NCBI RefSeq assembly: GCF_000621165.1
Contig: NZ_KK211218.1
Span: 241,196-305,195 of the forward strand
DNA from: Enterovibrio calviensis DSM 14347
GTDB lineage: Bacteria; Pseudomonadota; Gammaproteobacteria; Enterobacterales; Vibrionaceae
Length of the DNA: 64,000 bases
Direction of reading: 5' to 3'
Each line of letters starts with the position of its first letter. The first letter of the stretch is position 1. The notes under the pieces are model-generated. The model saw only the letters and a list, made by a program, of their open reading frames with translations, was not told the DNA's origin and searched no databases. This document shows positions 8,871-17,890 of the stretch, piece by piece. A program made the translations under genes and the position numbers.

Positions 8871-10208
8871 TTATTTCGCGACATTACCTGCTACGTTCAT
8901 GATGTCCCATGTTCTTGAAAATGGCGGCGCATACGCGAAGTCCATCATGCCAAGTTGGCTGGTGGTTACGCCCATGGTAATTGCGACAGCCATGGCATCA
9001 ATGCGATGTACTGCGCCTTTAAAGCCGATCAATTGCGCACCCAAAATACGCTTGCTGTCAGCTTCATACACTAACTTCATGTGCATGTCAGATTGCCCTG
9101 CACAGTAGTTGGTATGGCATTTGTCTTTGATGGTAATGGTTTTGGTATTGAAACCCGCATCATTCGCTTCGCGCTCGGACAAACCGGTGCGGCCTGCTTC
9201 TAAGCCGAGCACGCGAACACAACTGGTGCCGATAGAGCCAGGGAATTGCAGAGGCTCACCGTCCACTTGTGCGATGTTGTCACCAACCAAGCGACCCATT
9301 TTATTGGCACCCGTTGCTAGCGGAATGTATTGATGGCGCTGTGATACTGAGTGCCAAATCGCGGCACAATCACCTGCAGCCCATACATCAGTTAGGGAGG
9401 TGCGCCCCGTTGAGTCCGTTGTGATAGCGCCATTGGCCAAGGTTTCAATGCCAGTCTCTTTCAGGAATGCAGTGTTAGGTTTAACGCCTGTACACACGAC
9501 GACGAGATCCGTGGCGTATTCCCCTTTATCTGTAACAATGCCAGAGACGGCTTCGTCGCCTGTGATTTTTATCAGAGATTCAGAGGTGAGAATCTCTACG
9601 CCTGCTTTCTCAAGTTCAGCATGAATGTGAACGCTGATTTCAGCATCGAAAGCATCAGGGATCAGGCGCTCTGCACGTTCGATCAAGCGAACTTGTTTGC
9701 CCTGATGGATCATGGCTTCAGCCACTTCCAAGCCAATGAAGCCAGAACCTATGATGGTGACATGCTGGCAGCTGTCATCTTCAATGGCTGATTTGAGCGA
9801 AAGGCCGTCTTTCATCACACGTAATGTGTGTACACCCGCTTTATTTAGGCCTTCAACTGGCGGCAGCACTTCACTGGCGCCTGTTGCAATCATTAGCCTG
9901 TCGTAGTGAACCACAAAGGTTTCGCCATTGTGTGTGATTTCAAGTTTCTTATTGTCAGCATCGACTTTGTTCACGCGATGACCGGTTTTAACCGTGACGC
10001 CACGTTCAGCAAATTGCTCAGGGGTGAATTCAGACATAAAGCCACTGTCGCTAAATTCGCCAGCCACGTAGTAGGGCAGGCCGCATGCGCCGAATGAAAT
10101 GATCTCTGATGCTTCATACACAGTGATGTCTGCGCTCGGATTGACGCGTCGTGCTTTTGCTGCTGCGCTCATGCCAGCCGCTTCACCGCCAATGATGATG
10201 ATATTCAT
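8871..10208 (-). CDS. CoA-disulfide reductase/NADH oxidase-like flavoprotein
   Basis: This is a pyridine nucleotide-disulfide oxidoreductase of 445 residues. The N-terminal FAD dinucleotide fold (IIIIGGEAAGMSAA, residues 3-16) is followed by a single redox-active C42 in SFGACGLPYYV, the signature of CoA-disulfide reductases and water-forming NADH oxidases, which use Cys-CoA or sulfenic acid instead of a CxxxxC disulfide. A second NAD(P)H fold lies at about 150-180 (VTIIGSGFIGLEVAEAM), and the C-terminal dimerisation domain is complete. It lies 77 bp downstream of a cystine transporter gene, which points to thiol/disulfide handling. NADH oxidase, polysulfide reductase or persulfide reductase activity are alternatives the sequence cannot exclude. 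Confidence 0.85.
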   Translation of the reverse strand: MNIIIIGGEAAGMSAAAKARRVNPSADITVYEASEIISFGACGLPYYVAGEFSDSGFMSEFTPEQFAERGVTVKTGHRVNKVDADNKKLEITHNGETFVVHYDRLMIATGASEVLPPVEGLNKAGVHTLRVMKDGLSLKSAIEDDSCQHVTIIGSGFIGLEVAEAMIHQGKQVRLIERAERLIPDAFDAEISVHIHAELEKAGVEILTSESLIKITGDEAVSGIVTDKGEYATDLVVVCTGVKPNTAFLKETGIETLANGAITTDSTGRTSLTDVWAAGDCAAIWHSVSQRHQYIPLATGANKMGRLVGDNIAQVDGEPLQFPGSIGTSCVRVLGLEAGRTGLSEREANDAGFNTKTITIKDKCHTNYCAGQSDMHMKLVYEADSKRILGAQLIGFKGAVHRIDAMAVAITMGVTTSQLGMMDFAYAPPFSRTWDIMNVAGNVAK

Positions 10209-10248
10209 GTTGCGTTCCTCGTGGGCAACTCGCCCTAAAAACCAGAAA

Positions 10249-10266
10249 TGGGGGCGAATGCCCCCA
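10249..10266 (-). terminator. Short GC hairpin between tcyP-like and cdr-like genes
   Basis: TGGGGGC (10249-10255) pairs with GCCCCCA (10260-10266) around GAAT. On the minus strand only TTT follows, so partial termination or mRNA end protection within the operon is more likely than a full stop. Confidence 0.55.
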
Positions 10267-10285
10267 AATTTAAACGTGTTGTTGA

Positions 10286-11686
10286 TTAGGCTGTGGCGTC
10301 TTCGCCATCTAGGTTTAGTGGCTTATCTTCGTTAAACACGGCCATGTCGGTTTGTCCCATTAACTTACTGGTGACTGACCCTGCGGTGATAGAACCCGAC
10401 ACGTTAAGGGCGGTGCGTCCCATATCAATCAACGGTTCGATTGAGATAAGCAGACCTGCTAGTGCGACTGGGAAATCAAGCGCTGACAATACAATCAGTG
10501 CAGCGAAGGTTGCGCCACCACCGATACCAGCGACACCAAACGAACTGATGGTGATGATAGCAATCAAGGTCACGATAAAGCCGATATCCAGCGGGTTAAC
10601 GCCCACGGTAGGTGCAATCATCACGGCCAGCATGGCAGGGTAGATGCCTGCACAACCGTTTTGACCAATGGTTGAACCAAATGATGCAGCGAAGTTTGCG
10701 ATGCCATTTGGAATACCCAGTGCTTTTTCTTGGGTCTGAACGTTCATTGGAATCGACGCAGCACTGCTACGAGACGTGAAGGCAAAAGTCAGTACTGGGA
10801 TAATTTTCTTCAAGTGACGAACAGGGTTGAGGCCGATCAGCGCGATGATGCCCAAGTGAATTGCAAACATGGTGAATAGCGCGCCGTAAGAGGCAATCAC
10901 GAAGTTAGCCAGATTAACGATGTCTGCGTAGTTTGAGCCTGAAATCACTTTCGTCATCAGTGCCAATACACCGTACGGTGTAAGACGCAAAACCAGTGTT
11001 ACCATTCTCATCACGATAGATTTTGCCACCGCAATGAATTGTTCAAACGATGCGAACACCTCTGGCTGCTTCTTGGCGATGCCCGTTGCGGCGATACCGA
11101 TAAAGATAGAGAAGATCACCACGGCAATTGTTGACGTTTTACGTGCGCCAGTCATGTCTAGGAATGGGTTTGCAGGAATGAACTCAAGGATCATGTTGGC
11201 AAATGACAGTGATTCCACTCGGCCGAGATTGGTTTCTAAAGATTGGCCGCGAGCCACTTCTGCTGCGCCAGCGGTTAAGCCGTCAGCGGTTAAACCAAAC
11301 ATCAAGGACCAAGCAATACCCACGAGGGCAGCAATCATGGTGGTGACGACCAACACGCCAATACTCATACCACTGATTTTGCCGACAGAAGATCCGCCTT
11401 TTAGCTTAATGATTGCCGAAATAATCGACACCATCACCAATGGGATAATGATCATTTGCAAAAGCTTCACATAGCCTTTTCCGACGATGTCGAAATAATC
11501 AATGCTTGCTTTAATAATATCCGAACCGGCGCCGTAATAAAGTTGTAATAGGCCACCAAATACAACACCTAACCCTAAGCCGGCAAATACGCGCTTAGTA
11601 AAAGGAACGTGTTGTGATTGTAGTCTATAAAGAAAATAGATAAGTCCGATGAATATTGCTAGGTTTAATATAACGCTTAAGGCCAT
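10286..11686 (-). CDS. tcyP: L-cystine:cation symporter, TcyP/YdjN type
   Basis: This inner-membrane dicarboxylate/amino acid:cation symporter family (DAACS) protein has 466 residues. It opens with a TM helix and the QHVPFTKRVFAGLGLGVVFG segment typical of TcyP/YdjN cystine carriers, where glutamate or C4-dicarboxylate carriers differ. The conserved C-terminal ion- and substrate-binding hairpins (SFGVAGIGGGATFAALIVLS, then ISIEPLIDMGRTALNVSGS) are intact. It would import cystine with an ion gradient. The flavoprotein downstream could use reducing power on the disulfide side of the pathway. The start ATG at 11686 has a modest AAGGAA-like site upstream. A long AT-rich region separates it from the divergent lipoprotein gene. 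Confidence 0.87.
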   Translation of the reverse strand: MALSVILNLAIFIGLIYFLYRLQSQHVPFTKRVFAGLGLGVVFGGLLQLYYGAGSDIIKASIDYFDIVGKGYVKLLQMIIIPLVMVSIISAIIKLKGGSSVGKISGMSIGVLVVTTMIAALVGIAWSLMFGLTADGLTAGAAEVARGQSLETNLGRVESLSFANMILEFIPANPFLDMTGARKTSTIAVVIFSIFIGIAATGIAKKQPEVFASFEQFIAVAKSIVMRMVTLVLRLTPYGVLALMTKVISGSNYADIVNLANFVIASYGALFTMFAIHLGIIALIGLNPVRHLKKIIPVLTFAFTSRSSAASIPMNVQTQEKALGIPNGIANFAASFGSTIGQNGCAGIYPAMLAVMIAPTVGVNPLDIGFIVTLIAIITISSFGVAGIGGGATFAALIVLSALDFPVALAGLLISIEPLIDMGRTALNVSGSITAGSVTSKLMGQTDMAVFNEDKPLNLDGEDATA

Positions 11687-12343
11687 TTGTTATTCCTTAA
11701 TGATGATAACGGGCTAAATAAAAATAATGATGTATTTCCTGTCATGTTTTTTGTCTTGATAGACGACTATACATTCAGCGTTATACCCCCATTTTCTTTG
11801 AGTTTGGGATGATATGACAGCTTATTGGGTATATAAATCAATTCAATATAACCAAAAGATATAAGTTATAAATCGAGCATAATTAGCGTCTATTTTATAC
11901 AATTGTTTATTTATTGTTTTCGTGTTTGTTGCTTTTGTGTTTTATTTTGGTTTTGATTTGGTGTGCTTTTTTTCGTCCGGGGGATTAGTGTTGTTCACGT
12001 GGTATGAATATACGGTGATAAATTTATTTTTAGCGTGACGATTATCTAGCATATTAAAAAAATAAAGCGTCGAAATGCATTCACTTCATTTTATTGCATC
12101 CCTTGCATGACAGGGCAATCTACTCTCCCTCATTACCGGATTGCATCATGTATCAGTTACAATTTTTAATGTGATCTGCGTCACTAATATTAATTGGGTC
12201 AGTGTTAACTTTGGTCTAGATTTTTAGATATACATCAGCACGCAGAACCGGAAATCGATGAACAGACATGCTCATTGGGTGTCGGCTGGTTCTGATACAA
12301 AAACGAAAAATCTTACGTGTCAGTGACCAGTTAGGGGCAATTT
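11687..12343. promoter_or_regulatory. Long AT-rich divergent intergenic region
   Basis: These 657 bases without a supported gene lie between divergent tcyP and the lipoprotein gene. They must hold both promoters. I see a good CRP-like site (12170-12185) and a CAGAACC/GGTTCTG hairpin (12243-12249 with 12288-12294) near the lipoprotein start. Much of 11870-12060 is strongly AT-rich with T-tracts, as in H-NS-bound upstream regions. Confidence 0.5.
12170..12185. promoter_or_regulatory. CRP-cAMP binding site
   Basis: TGTGA-TCTGCG-TCACT matches the CRP consensus TGTGA-N6-TCACA at 9 of 10 arm positions. It is 159 bp upstream of the lipoprotein gene start, and nearer to it than to tcyP. Confidence 0.65.
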
Positions 12344-13621
12344 ATGAATAATTTAACTCTGTCGGCGTTAGCGATTGCTTTAGCCATGTCGGTTACCGCC
12401 TGCCAATCAACATCAGAGCCCGCTCAAATCGCAAGTGAAACGAATGGTTCTTCCCAACAAAGCACAAACACTCTGGAAATCTACGAAAAAGCTAAATCAG
12501 ACTACGCAGAATGGCTGAGTAAGATGGAAGAGAGTCAGGCGTTGCGCTTGTACAGTGCAGATGCTGTTGATGACTTGTTTGATGCTTGGGAGGAGGCGGT
12601 CGATGTTTATTCTGATTTTGATGCTGACCCTGAAAAAGCGGTAGAGAGTTATTCGATGTTTTCCTCTGGCACGTACGCTGAAACCTTCGAGAAACGATTA
12701 GGTGAAGTCGCCGCGTTGCATGCGGAGCTACTCATCCTCAAACAAACAGCCGATAACCTGCTAGCTGAAGCAATCACTGAGATGGCTTACCTCGATTCTA
12801 TCAATGCGGATGAGGTGTTCTCCTCACGTTACAAACGCATTGCCAAAGAATACCGCTCGCTTTTCGAGTATGTCGCAGACAATGATTTAGATGATGCACA
12901 AGTTAAGCAGATTCGATTCTTAGAGAATGCAAAATCGTTAGAAATAGCGGTGGTGCTGAAGCGAAATATTGAGCCATTGCAAAAAGAACTCGCGCTGCTG
13001 CGCCAAGAAGGGTTCAAAACTATCGCGCCAATCAGTTATGCAAAGGCGAATGCATCTCTAGATCAAGCGGAAGCGACAGTGTCTGCGGACCCTAGGGCTG
13101 TTGACGTTATCGAACAAGCCGTATTCTTGGTTAACTTTGAAATCGATCATCTCCAACACATTGGTTTGGAAGTTAAACGCTTTAAAGGCGTGAGTAATGG
13201 GAAGTTCGAACCGTTGATTTTGGCGCTGGAAAATCAAATTCACCGCATATCACAGGCACTCGATAAGCAGGATTTAAGAGACAAGCCGATCAAGCAACAA
13301 ACGGACCTATTGGCGGGACAAGCGGAAACTCTGGTTAAGTCGTTAAATAGTCAGCCAGACGTTGATCCACAGCTAGCAGAGCTGATGGCGAAGTTGGATG
13401 AAGTGAACAGTGATTTGTCTAACACGGAGCAACAAGTGGATGTTCTGTCTGCGCAAGTTGTCACCCTGGAAGCAAAGAAAGCCTCTGATGAGAGCTTGAT
13501 TGATGATTTACGTATGGTGATAGACACCATCAAACCTACAGATAACTCTGTTGCACCAACCGAGGATTCTTCATCGGTGGCAGAACCAAACGGTGATGGG
13601 ACTGAGCAACCTAAAGTATAA
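12344..13621 (+). CDS. Coiled-coil lipoprotein, function unknown
   Basis: This is a 425-residue lipoprotein with a type II signal: hydrophobic residues 4-16 and lipobox VTAC with lipidation at C20. The next residues (QSTSE) lack Asp at +2, so the outer membrane is the expected site. The body is rich in Glu, Gln, Leu and Ala with long predicted helices. A clear coiled coil at about residues 355-395 (MAKLDEVNSDLSNTEQQVDV onward) is followed by a Pro/Glu/Ser tail. The pattern recalls periplasmic scaffold or peptidoglycan-linked proteins, but I recognise no family. A CRP site upstream suggests carbon-status control. Confidence 0.8.
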   Translation: MNNLTLSALAIALAMSVTACQSTSEPAQIASETNGSSQQSTNTLEIYEKAKSDYAEWLSKMEESQALRLYSADAVDDLFDAWEEAVDVYSDFDADPEKAVESYSMFSSGTYAETFEKRLGEVAALHAELLILKQTADNLLAEAITEMAYLDSINADEVFSSRYKRIAKEYRSLFEYVADNDLDDAQVKQIRFLENAKSLEIAVVLKRNIEPLQKELALLRQEGFKTIAPISYAKANASLDQAEATVSADPRAVDVIEQAVFLVNFEIDHLQHIGLEVKRFKGVSNGKFEPLILALENQIHRISQALDKQDLRDKPIKQQTDLLAGQAETLVKSLNSQPDVDPQLAELMAKLDEVNSDLSNTEQQVDVLSAQVVTLEAKKASDESLIDDLRMVIDTIKPTDNSVAPTEDSSSVAEPNGDGTEQPKV

Positions 13622-13738
13622 GTAGATTGAAGTGATTGCTGAGTCGGCAATAGCTTCAACGTAAAACGTGCCACTAAAAAGCGTTAATCCAAAACCTTTG
13701 AACCAACACTCTAGATTTAAAATCAGTGAATAAAAAAA

Positions 13739-13760
13739 GCGCCTTCGTCGGCGCTTTTTT
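13739..13760. terminator. Bidirectional terminator
   Basis: GCGCC (13739-13743) pairs with GGCGC (13750-13754), with A7 before and T6 after. It sits between the lipoprotein gene and the convergent membrane-protein gene. Confidence 0.85.
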
Positions 13761-13802
13761 GTTGGAACGGGCAGAGTAGTGCATCATGTCTTTGAAAGTA
13801 TA

Positions 13803-14831
13803 TTACGCACTCAAATAGTAGTGATGGTTAGCCTTCTTGGCTAACACGCCGTCATTGACCATCGTTTCGAACAATGCATCTACGTCATCATTTGTTAGCA
13901 AGAAATGCTTACAGACTGCTTTCTTCGAACAGGTAATGACGCCACCTTTCACTGCAGCTTCAACACGCTGTGCCAACGTCAGTGTCGATTCATCCTGTTC
14001 ATTTTTCGGGCTATCTTGGTTAACAACCACGTCGAAATCGGCTCTGTGTTCGAGGTATCCCATCGGCTGAATGATGTTTTCCGGCGTAATATCGATTTCA
14101 GCATGGTGCTGATAGAAGCGACGGAAGCGTGTTTCTTCACCAATCACACCAACAAAGAATGCTGCGAACAAATCCAGCAAGATCGACAAGAATACGACCA
14201 AACCAAACTGAGCCGTTTGCTGCGATACCTGAAACGCATCAGCGAGGCTGTCGATCAATCCAATCGCAGAACCTTGAGCGACAGGCGGCAATGAATCACG
14301 TTCTGCAGCTAGTCGAATTTGCTCTTCTCGCAGGGTGTTGTTTTGTGCCTGAATGCGGGTCACGCCTGTCGCGATCCGTTCCATTTGAATGTATTTTTCA
14401 GCGGCGAGATTGTTCAGGTCGATCTGTTTTTCAATCGCATCGATTTGGCGATTGTATGCATCGACTTTTGCTTGTTCTATGGCGATAACACTTTGTGCTT
14501 TGTTTGTGGCGCTATTGATACCGCCAACACTTCCGCCAATCGAAATCGCGGCAAGTACTAGGTAGAACGTCAGTGCAGTAAACGAACCCACATAATTACG
14601 ATGTGCTCGTCGCTCTCCAAATTCGTACCAAGCGTAAAACTTACCCGCCTCGAAGATAATGGCCAAGGTACCAAACAGCGCCTTCATCATCGGGCTGTCA
14701 TCTATCGAGAGGAAAAGCAGAAGTGAAAATACCGTTGAGGTGACCACAGCAGCGCCAGTGAAGCTGTAAACGCTGATCATGGCGAAAGGGCCTTTAGGGT
14801 AACGATACCCGAGCATATTTTTGTAGTGCAT
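13803..14831 (-). CDS. Membrane protein with central coiled coil and C-terminal winged-helix-like domain
   Basis: This is a 342-residue protein of unrecognised family. Three hydrophobic helices lie in the first 105 residues (about 18-42, 48-68 and 82-105). A charged helical coiled coil follows at about 112-185, then a fourth TM segment at about 215-240 (LVVFLSILLDLFAAFFVGVI). The last 60 residues (AAVKGGVITCSKKAVCKHFL, then NDDVDALFETMVNDGVLAKK) read like a winged helix-turn-helix. TM hairpin, coiled coil and wHTH together suggest a membrane-anchored sensor or scaffold, possibly contacting DNA or another protein. No clear Shine-Dalgarno marks the start. It is a lone gene with convergent and divergent neighbours. 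Confidence 0.75.
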   Translation of the reverse strand: MHYKNMLGYRYPKGPFAMISVYSFTGAAVVTSTVFSLLLFLSIDDSPMMKALFGTLAIIFEAGKFYAWYEFGERRAHRNYVGSFTALTFYLVLAAISIGGSVGGINSATNKAQSVIAIEQAKVDAYNRQIDAIEKQIDLNNLAAEKYIQMERIATGVTRIQAQNNTLREEQIRLAAERDSLPPVAQGSAIGLIDSLADAFQVSQQTAQFGLVVFLSILLDLFAAFFVGVIGEETRFRRFYQHHAEIDITPENIIQPMGYLEHRADFDVVVNQDSPKNEQDESTLTLAQRVEAAVKGGVITCSKKAVCKHFLLTNDDVDALFETMVNDGVLAKKANHHYYLSA

Positions 14832-14998
14832 AGTTTTCTTTCAAGTCACGGTATGAAGGGCGGGGAGGATACCGCATTGGCGGCGTTCCATCTGCAACTG
14901 TGACCTAACTAACAGTTTGACTGCTGCTTTCACGAGCAAACTGTTAGCGTTTTATACGATTTTGCTTTCGTCAGTAGCGAGATTTCATGAACATAGCG

Positions 14999-15892
14999 TC
15001 AGTATCCCTGCTCCGATTGCATCGCCCAAAGGTGCGCTGCGACTAAAGCACGCCATGGTGAAAAGCTTTTCAGCCAAGCTTGTGTTTCCTTTTCAGATGG
15101 TTTTTCATCGCAACCCAGTAACCGTTGAAGGTTTCTGCGCACCGCAACATCGCCATGTAACGATCCATCCAAATAGCTAAAACCTCGCAACAGGGTGTAA
15201 CTGACCGTCCAAGGGCCAACGCCTTTGATCGCCAGAAGGTCTCGAGAGACAGCGAACGGATCGGCGCTGAGTGATAAATCGAGTTCGTCATTAACCAGCA
15301 TTTGAGCAACACGCTGAATGGTGGTGGCTTTGCTGTTTGAGTAACCACAACCGCGATAGGTTTCGATGTCTGTAGAGGCGAGCATGCTTGCGTCCGGTGA
15401 GCACCAAATACCACTGCTATGAGGCTTGCCTGTTGTTTCGATGAGTCGTCGGCGAATAGATACCGCCGCTTCTACACTGATGAGTTGCCCTGTAATCGCC
15501 CAAGTAATCGCTTCAAAAGGCGTGACTGTTTGGGGAATCCTTAAGCCGCTATGGTGTGCCAGCAAACGTGAAATATCAGGGTGAGAATGGTATTGGCTCT
15601 CAAAGGTATCAATGTCCTGATCTAGACCTAACATGTGTGCGAGCAACGCCGTAAGTGATGCGTTATCAAGGGGAGACGTTACTGCATCTGCATCGAGTTC
15701 AAGTCGTGCATTGTTATCATTTAACGCCAAACTTAAACAACAAGGAATGCCATCAATTAACATGCCTTTGCGAAGCAGGTTACCGTCCACTTTCTCTGCC
15801 AATTCCGTTTTGTCTCGTTGGTGAAAAGCGAGAAAGTCACGGTGTCTAAATGTGCTTGGTAGTGACGTTGTCACGGAAAGATTGGCCTTCAT
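14999..15892 (-). CDS. alkA: DNA-3-methyladenine glycosylase II (AlkA family)
   Basis: This base-excision repair enzyme of 297 residues would remove alkylated purines. The helix-hairpin-helix is at residues 221-237 (AIKGVGPWTVSYTLLRG) and the catalytic aspartate is D248 in the following SLHGDVAVR segment, matching the HhH-GPD fold of AlkA. The preceding helix FEAITWAITGQLISVEAA is also typical. It lacks an N-terminal Ada-type methyl-acceptor domain. The gene is alone on this strand, with no ada or alkB neighbour. Confidence in family is high; which alkylated bases are removed is not readable. Confidence 0.9.
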   Translation of the reverse strand: MKANLSVTTSLPSTFRHRDFLAFHQRDKTELAEKVDGNLLRKGMLIDGIPCCLSLALNDNNARLELDADAVTSPLDNASLTALLAHMLGLDQDIDTFESQYHSHPDISRLLAHHSGLRIPQTVTPFEAITWAITGQLISVEAAVSIRRRLIETTGKPHSSGIWCSPDASMLASTDIETYRGCGYSNSKATTIQRVAQMLVNDELDLSLSADPFAVSRDLLAIKGVGPWTVSYTLLRGFSYLDGSLHGDVAVRRNLQRLLGCDEKPSEKETQAWLKSFSPWRALVAAHLWAMQSEQGY

Positions 15893-16250
15893 AAGGTTGC
15901 TCCTAATGCATCGTGAAACCAGCGTAAACCGCAGCGTGTGACAAGGCGAGAGAATTCACCATAACGCACTATAACTGAATATTTTGATGGTCATTTATAC
16001 AAACTGCCTCACAGAAGTACACAAAAACGGCTAAGTCAGCCACTGGAAAAACCAAAGCGAATCCAATTATTGTTTGGTTTATCAGTTGCACTGTGTCTCT
16101 AGAACAAATACGACTAATTCCCAATTCTTGGTCAGAAAGTCTTAGCAACGTGTTGGTATCATTCCCGAAATCGCATGCTAAATCAGTTGGCTGTGGTCTT
16201 GGGATTTATACATTTACTAAAAAGAGTCGTTAACGACACGGAGGTTGGTG
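15893..16250. other. Divergent intergenic region alkA / DUF805
   Basis: No gene is supported here. It should carry the promoters of both flanking genes. A weak hairpin (AAACCAAA near 16049-16056 with TTTGGTTT 16073-16080) is the only structure noticed. Confidence 0.45.
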
Positions 16251-16610
16251 ATGAGCTATTTCATAATGGCTTTAAAGAAATACGCAGAATTTTCTGGAAG
16301 AGCGAGAAGAAAAGAGTACTGGATGTTCATCCTGTTCTATCTGATTTTCTCTATTGTTTTGACCTTTATTGATTCAATGCTGGGGACGATGTTCCTGTCA
16401 TTGATTTTCTCATTGGCCCTGCTTATACCAAGTATCAGCCTTACAGCAAGAAGGCTTCATGATACTGGACGAAGTGGTTGGTGGCAGTTGATTGCTTTAA
16501 TCCCTTTAGTTGGCGCCATTGTTATGCTGGTTTTCCTTGTTCAGGACAGCAAAGAAGACAATCAATATGGTGCGAACCCGAAAAGCATTAAAGCAGGTGT
16601 GACGGCTTAA
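16251..16610 (+). CDS. DUF805 small membrane protein
   Basis: This is a 119-residue inner-membrane protein with the DUF805 hallmarks. The N-terminal motif YAEFSGRARRKEYWMFILF leads into the first TM helix. A second and third hydrophobic segment follow, with the loop SLTARRLHDTGRSGWWQL, and the end is the usual KEDNQYGANPK tail. The ATG at 16251 has a GGAGG six bases upstream, so it is preferred to the TTG and GTG codons just before it. The function of the family is unknown. It is alone, followed by a small lipoprotein gene 147 bp on, possibly with its own promoter. Confidence 0.9.
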   Translation: MSYFIMALKKYAEFSGRARRKEYWMFILFYLIFSIVLTFIDSMLGTMFLSLIFSLALLIPSISLTARRLHDTGRSGWWQLIALIPLVGAIVMLVFLVQDSKEDNQYGANPKSIKAGVTA

Positions 16611-16757
16611 CGAGTCGATCTAGCCCTGAAAGTGATAATCACTGTCGTTGCGGTTTGATATGGCATTGGCAGTGATTTTTTATCGTTTTGTTTTGGCCAA
16701 GTCTCCAGAATCGACATTTTAGGTAGTTTGGACAAATATCGAATAGGGGATTTAGAT

Positions 16758-17108
16758 ATGTGGAAAACAGTACTGATTTTTCTGATGACAGTGGTTATGT
16801 CAGGTTGTGATTTTCCTACAGAATCTATGGATGAGAAGTTTGGAGAGCAAAACTTCAATTCAGCAATATCTCTAATTGAGCTGCATAACGTGCGCAACGG
16901 TAGCTACCCACAACGTCTTGACGATCTGGAGTTTCTCGGCGAGTGGGATGCTATTTGGCTATCATCTGTCGAGTACACAAAAACAGAAACAGGATATAAC
17001 CTGTTTGTGAATAAAGGCTGGGTATCAGAGCCTGACCTAAAAATATCGACGAGGTTTAAGCAAGGCTTGGGCTTAGAAGAATCCAACATTACTTGGGTTA
17101 ACGATTAA
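16758..17108 (+). CDS. Small lipoprotein with pseudopilin-like segment
   Basis: This is a 116-residue lipoprotein. An AGGGGA site lies seven bases before ATG 16758, then a signal peptide with lipobox VMSGC (C17). The mature part has LIELHNVRNGSYPQRLDDLE, a pattern seen in the globular part of type II secretion pseudopilins and related small exported proteins, where a helix is followed by YP and a short beta sheet. It lacks the prepilin peptidase site, so it is not itself a pilin. Role unknown. Confidence 0.7.
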   Translation: MWKTVLIFLMTVVMSGCDFPTESMDEKFGEQNFNSAISLIELHNVRNGSYPQRLDDLEFLGEWDAIWLSSVEYTKTETGYNLFVNKGWVSEPDLKISTRFKQGLGLEESNITWVND

Positions 17109-17139
17109 ACCAATAAGCCTTATCGGCTCATCCCCCCAT

Positions 17140-17850
17140 TTAGTCCATACCAAGATAACGCCTTTCAGGTCGTCCGACACTGCCGTAATTTACCTGTGCT
17201 TCTAACTCTGATGTGCTGACCATATATTCAAGGTAGCGACGCGCCGTGGTGCGGCTTGCACCAATCAAGCTGCCGACTTCTTCAGCGTTGAGTGAGTTCT
17301 CAGAGTTATCAAACACCGCGCGGATTTTATCCAGTGTGATGACGTCGATGCCTTTAGGTAGTCGCAAGGTGTTGGTGTTAACTGTGCTGTCCAATGAAGG
17401 TGCGGATGTCATGCGTTGAGGCAGCAAGGTATCGACATCGGTTTGTGCCAGCGACTCCATAGCGCGAAGCTTTTCTAAATGCGCAGCATACTGCCCAATG
17501 ACTTCTTGTAAGCGTTCAAACACCAAGGGTTTGAGAATGTAGTAAAACACGCCACTGCGAAGGGCTTCCCTTAGCGTATCGACTTCTTTGGCCGCGGTGA
17601 TAAGAATGACGTCAGTTGCGCAGTTGTTAGCGCGTAGCTTTCGCAGTAAATCGAGCCCTGTACCTTTAGGAAAGTGATTATCGAGCAAGAGGAGTTCGGG
17701 CTTAAATACTTCCACGAGGTCTTCCGCATCTTCCAATGAATGGGCGATGCCAACGAGTTCTACACCCTCAATTCGGGCGAGAAATCGCTTTTGAATTTCA
17801 GCAATTTGAACGTCATCTTCGGCGATAACAACACGGATATTTTGAGTCAT
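17140..17850 (-). CDS. CitB/DcuR-type response regulator
   Basis: This 236-residue two-component regulator has a receiver with the acidic pocket E11/D12/D13, phospho-acceptor D57 (LLLLDNHFPKGTG), T85 and K107 (ILKPLVF). The C-terminal half is a winged helix typical of the CitB/DcuR group (NAEEVGSLIGASRTTARRYL), ending in the GSVGRPERRY loop shared by this group. It pairs with the kinase gene 40 bp upstream on the same strand (17891-19507). The pair stands divergent from tctCBA, so it probably activates that operon when its ligand is present. Confidence 0.92.
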   Translation of the reverse strand: MTQNIRVVIAEDDVQIAEIQKRFLARIEGVELVGIAHSLEDAEDLVEVFKPELLLLDNHFPKGTGLDLLRKLRANNCATDVILITAAKEVDTLREALRSGVFYYILKPLVFERLQEVIGQYAAHLEKLRAMESLAQTDVDTLLPQRMTSAPSLDSTVNTNTLRLPKGIDVITLDKIRAVFDNSENSLNAEEVGSLIGASRTTARRYLEYMVSTSELEAQVNYGSVGRPERRYLGMD

Positions 17851-17890
17851 AGGTACAGCTTTATCCTTGTGTCTCGGACTTTATGTCATT

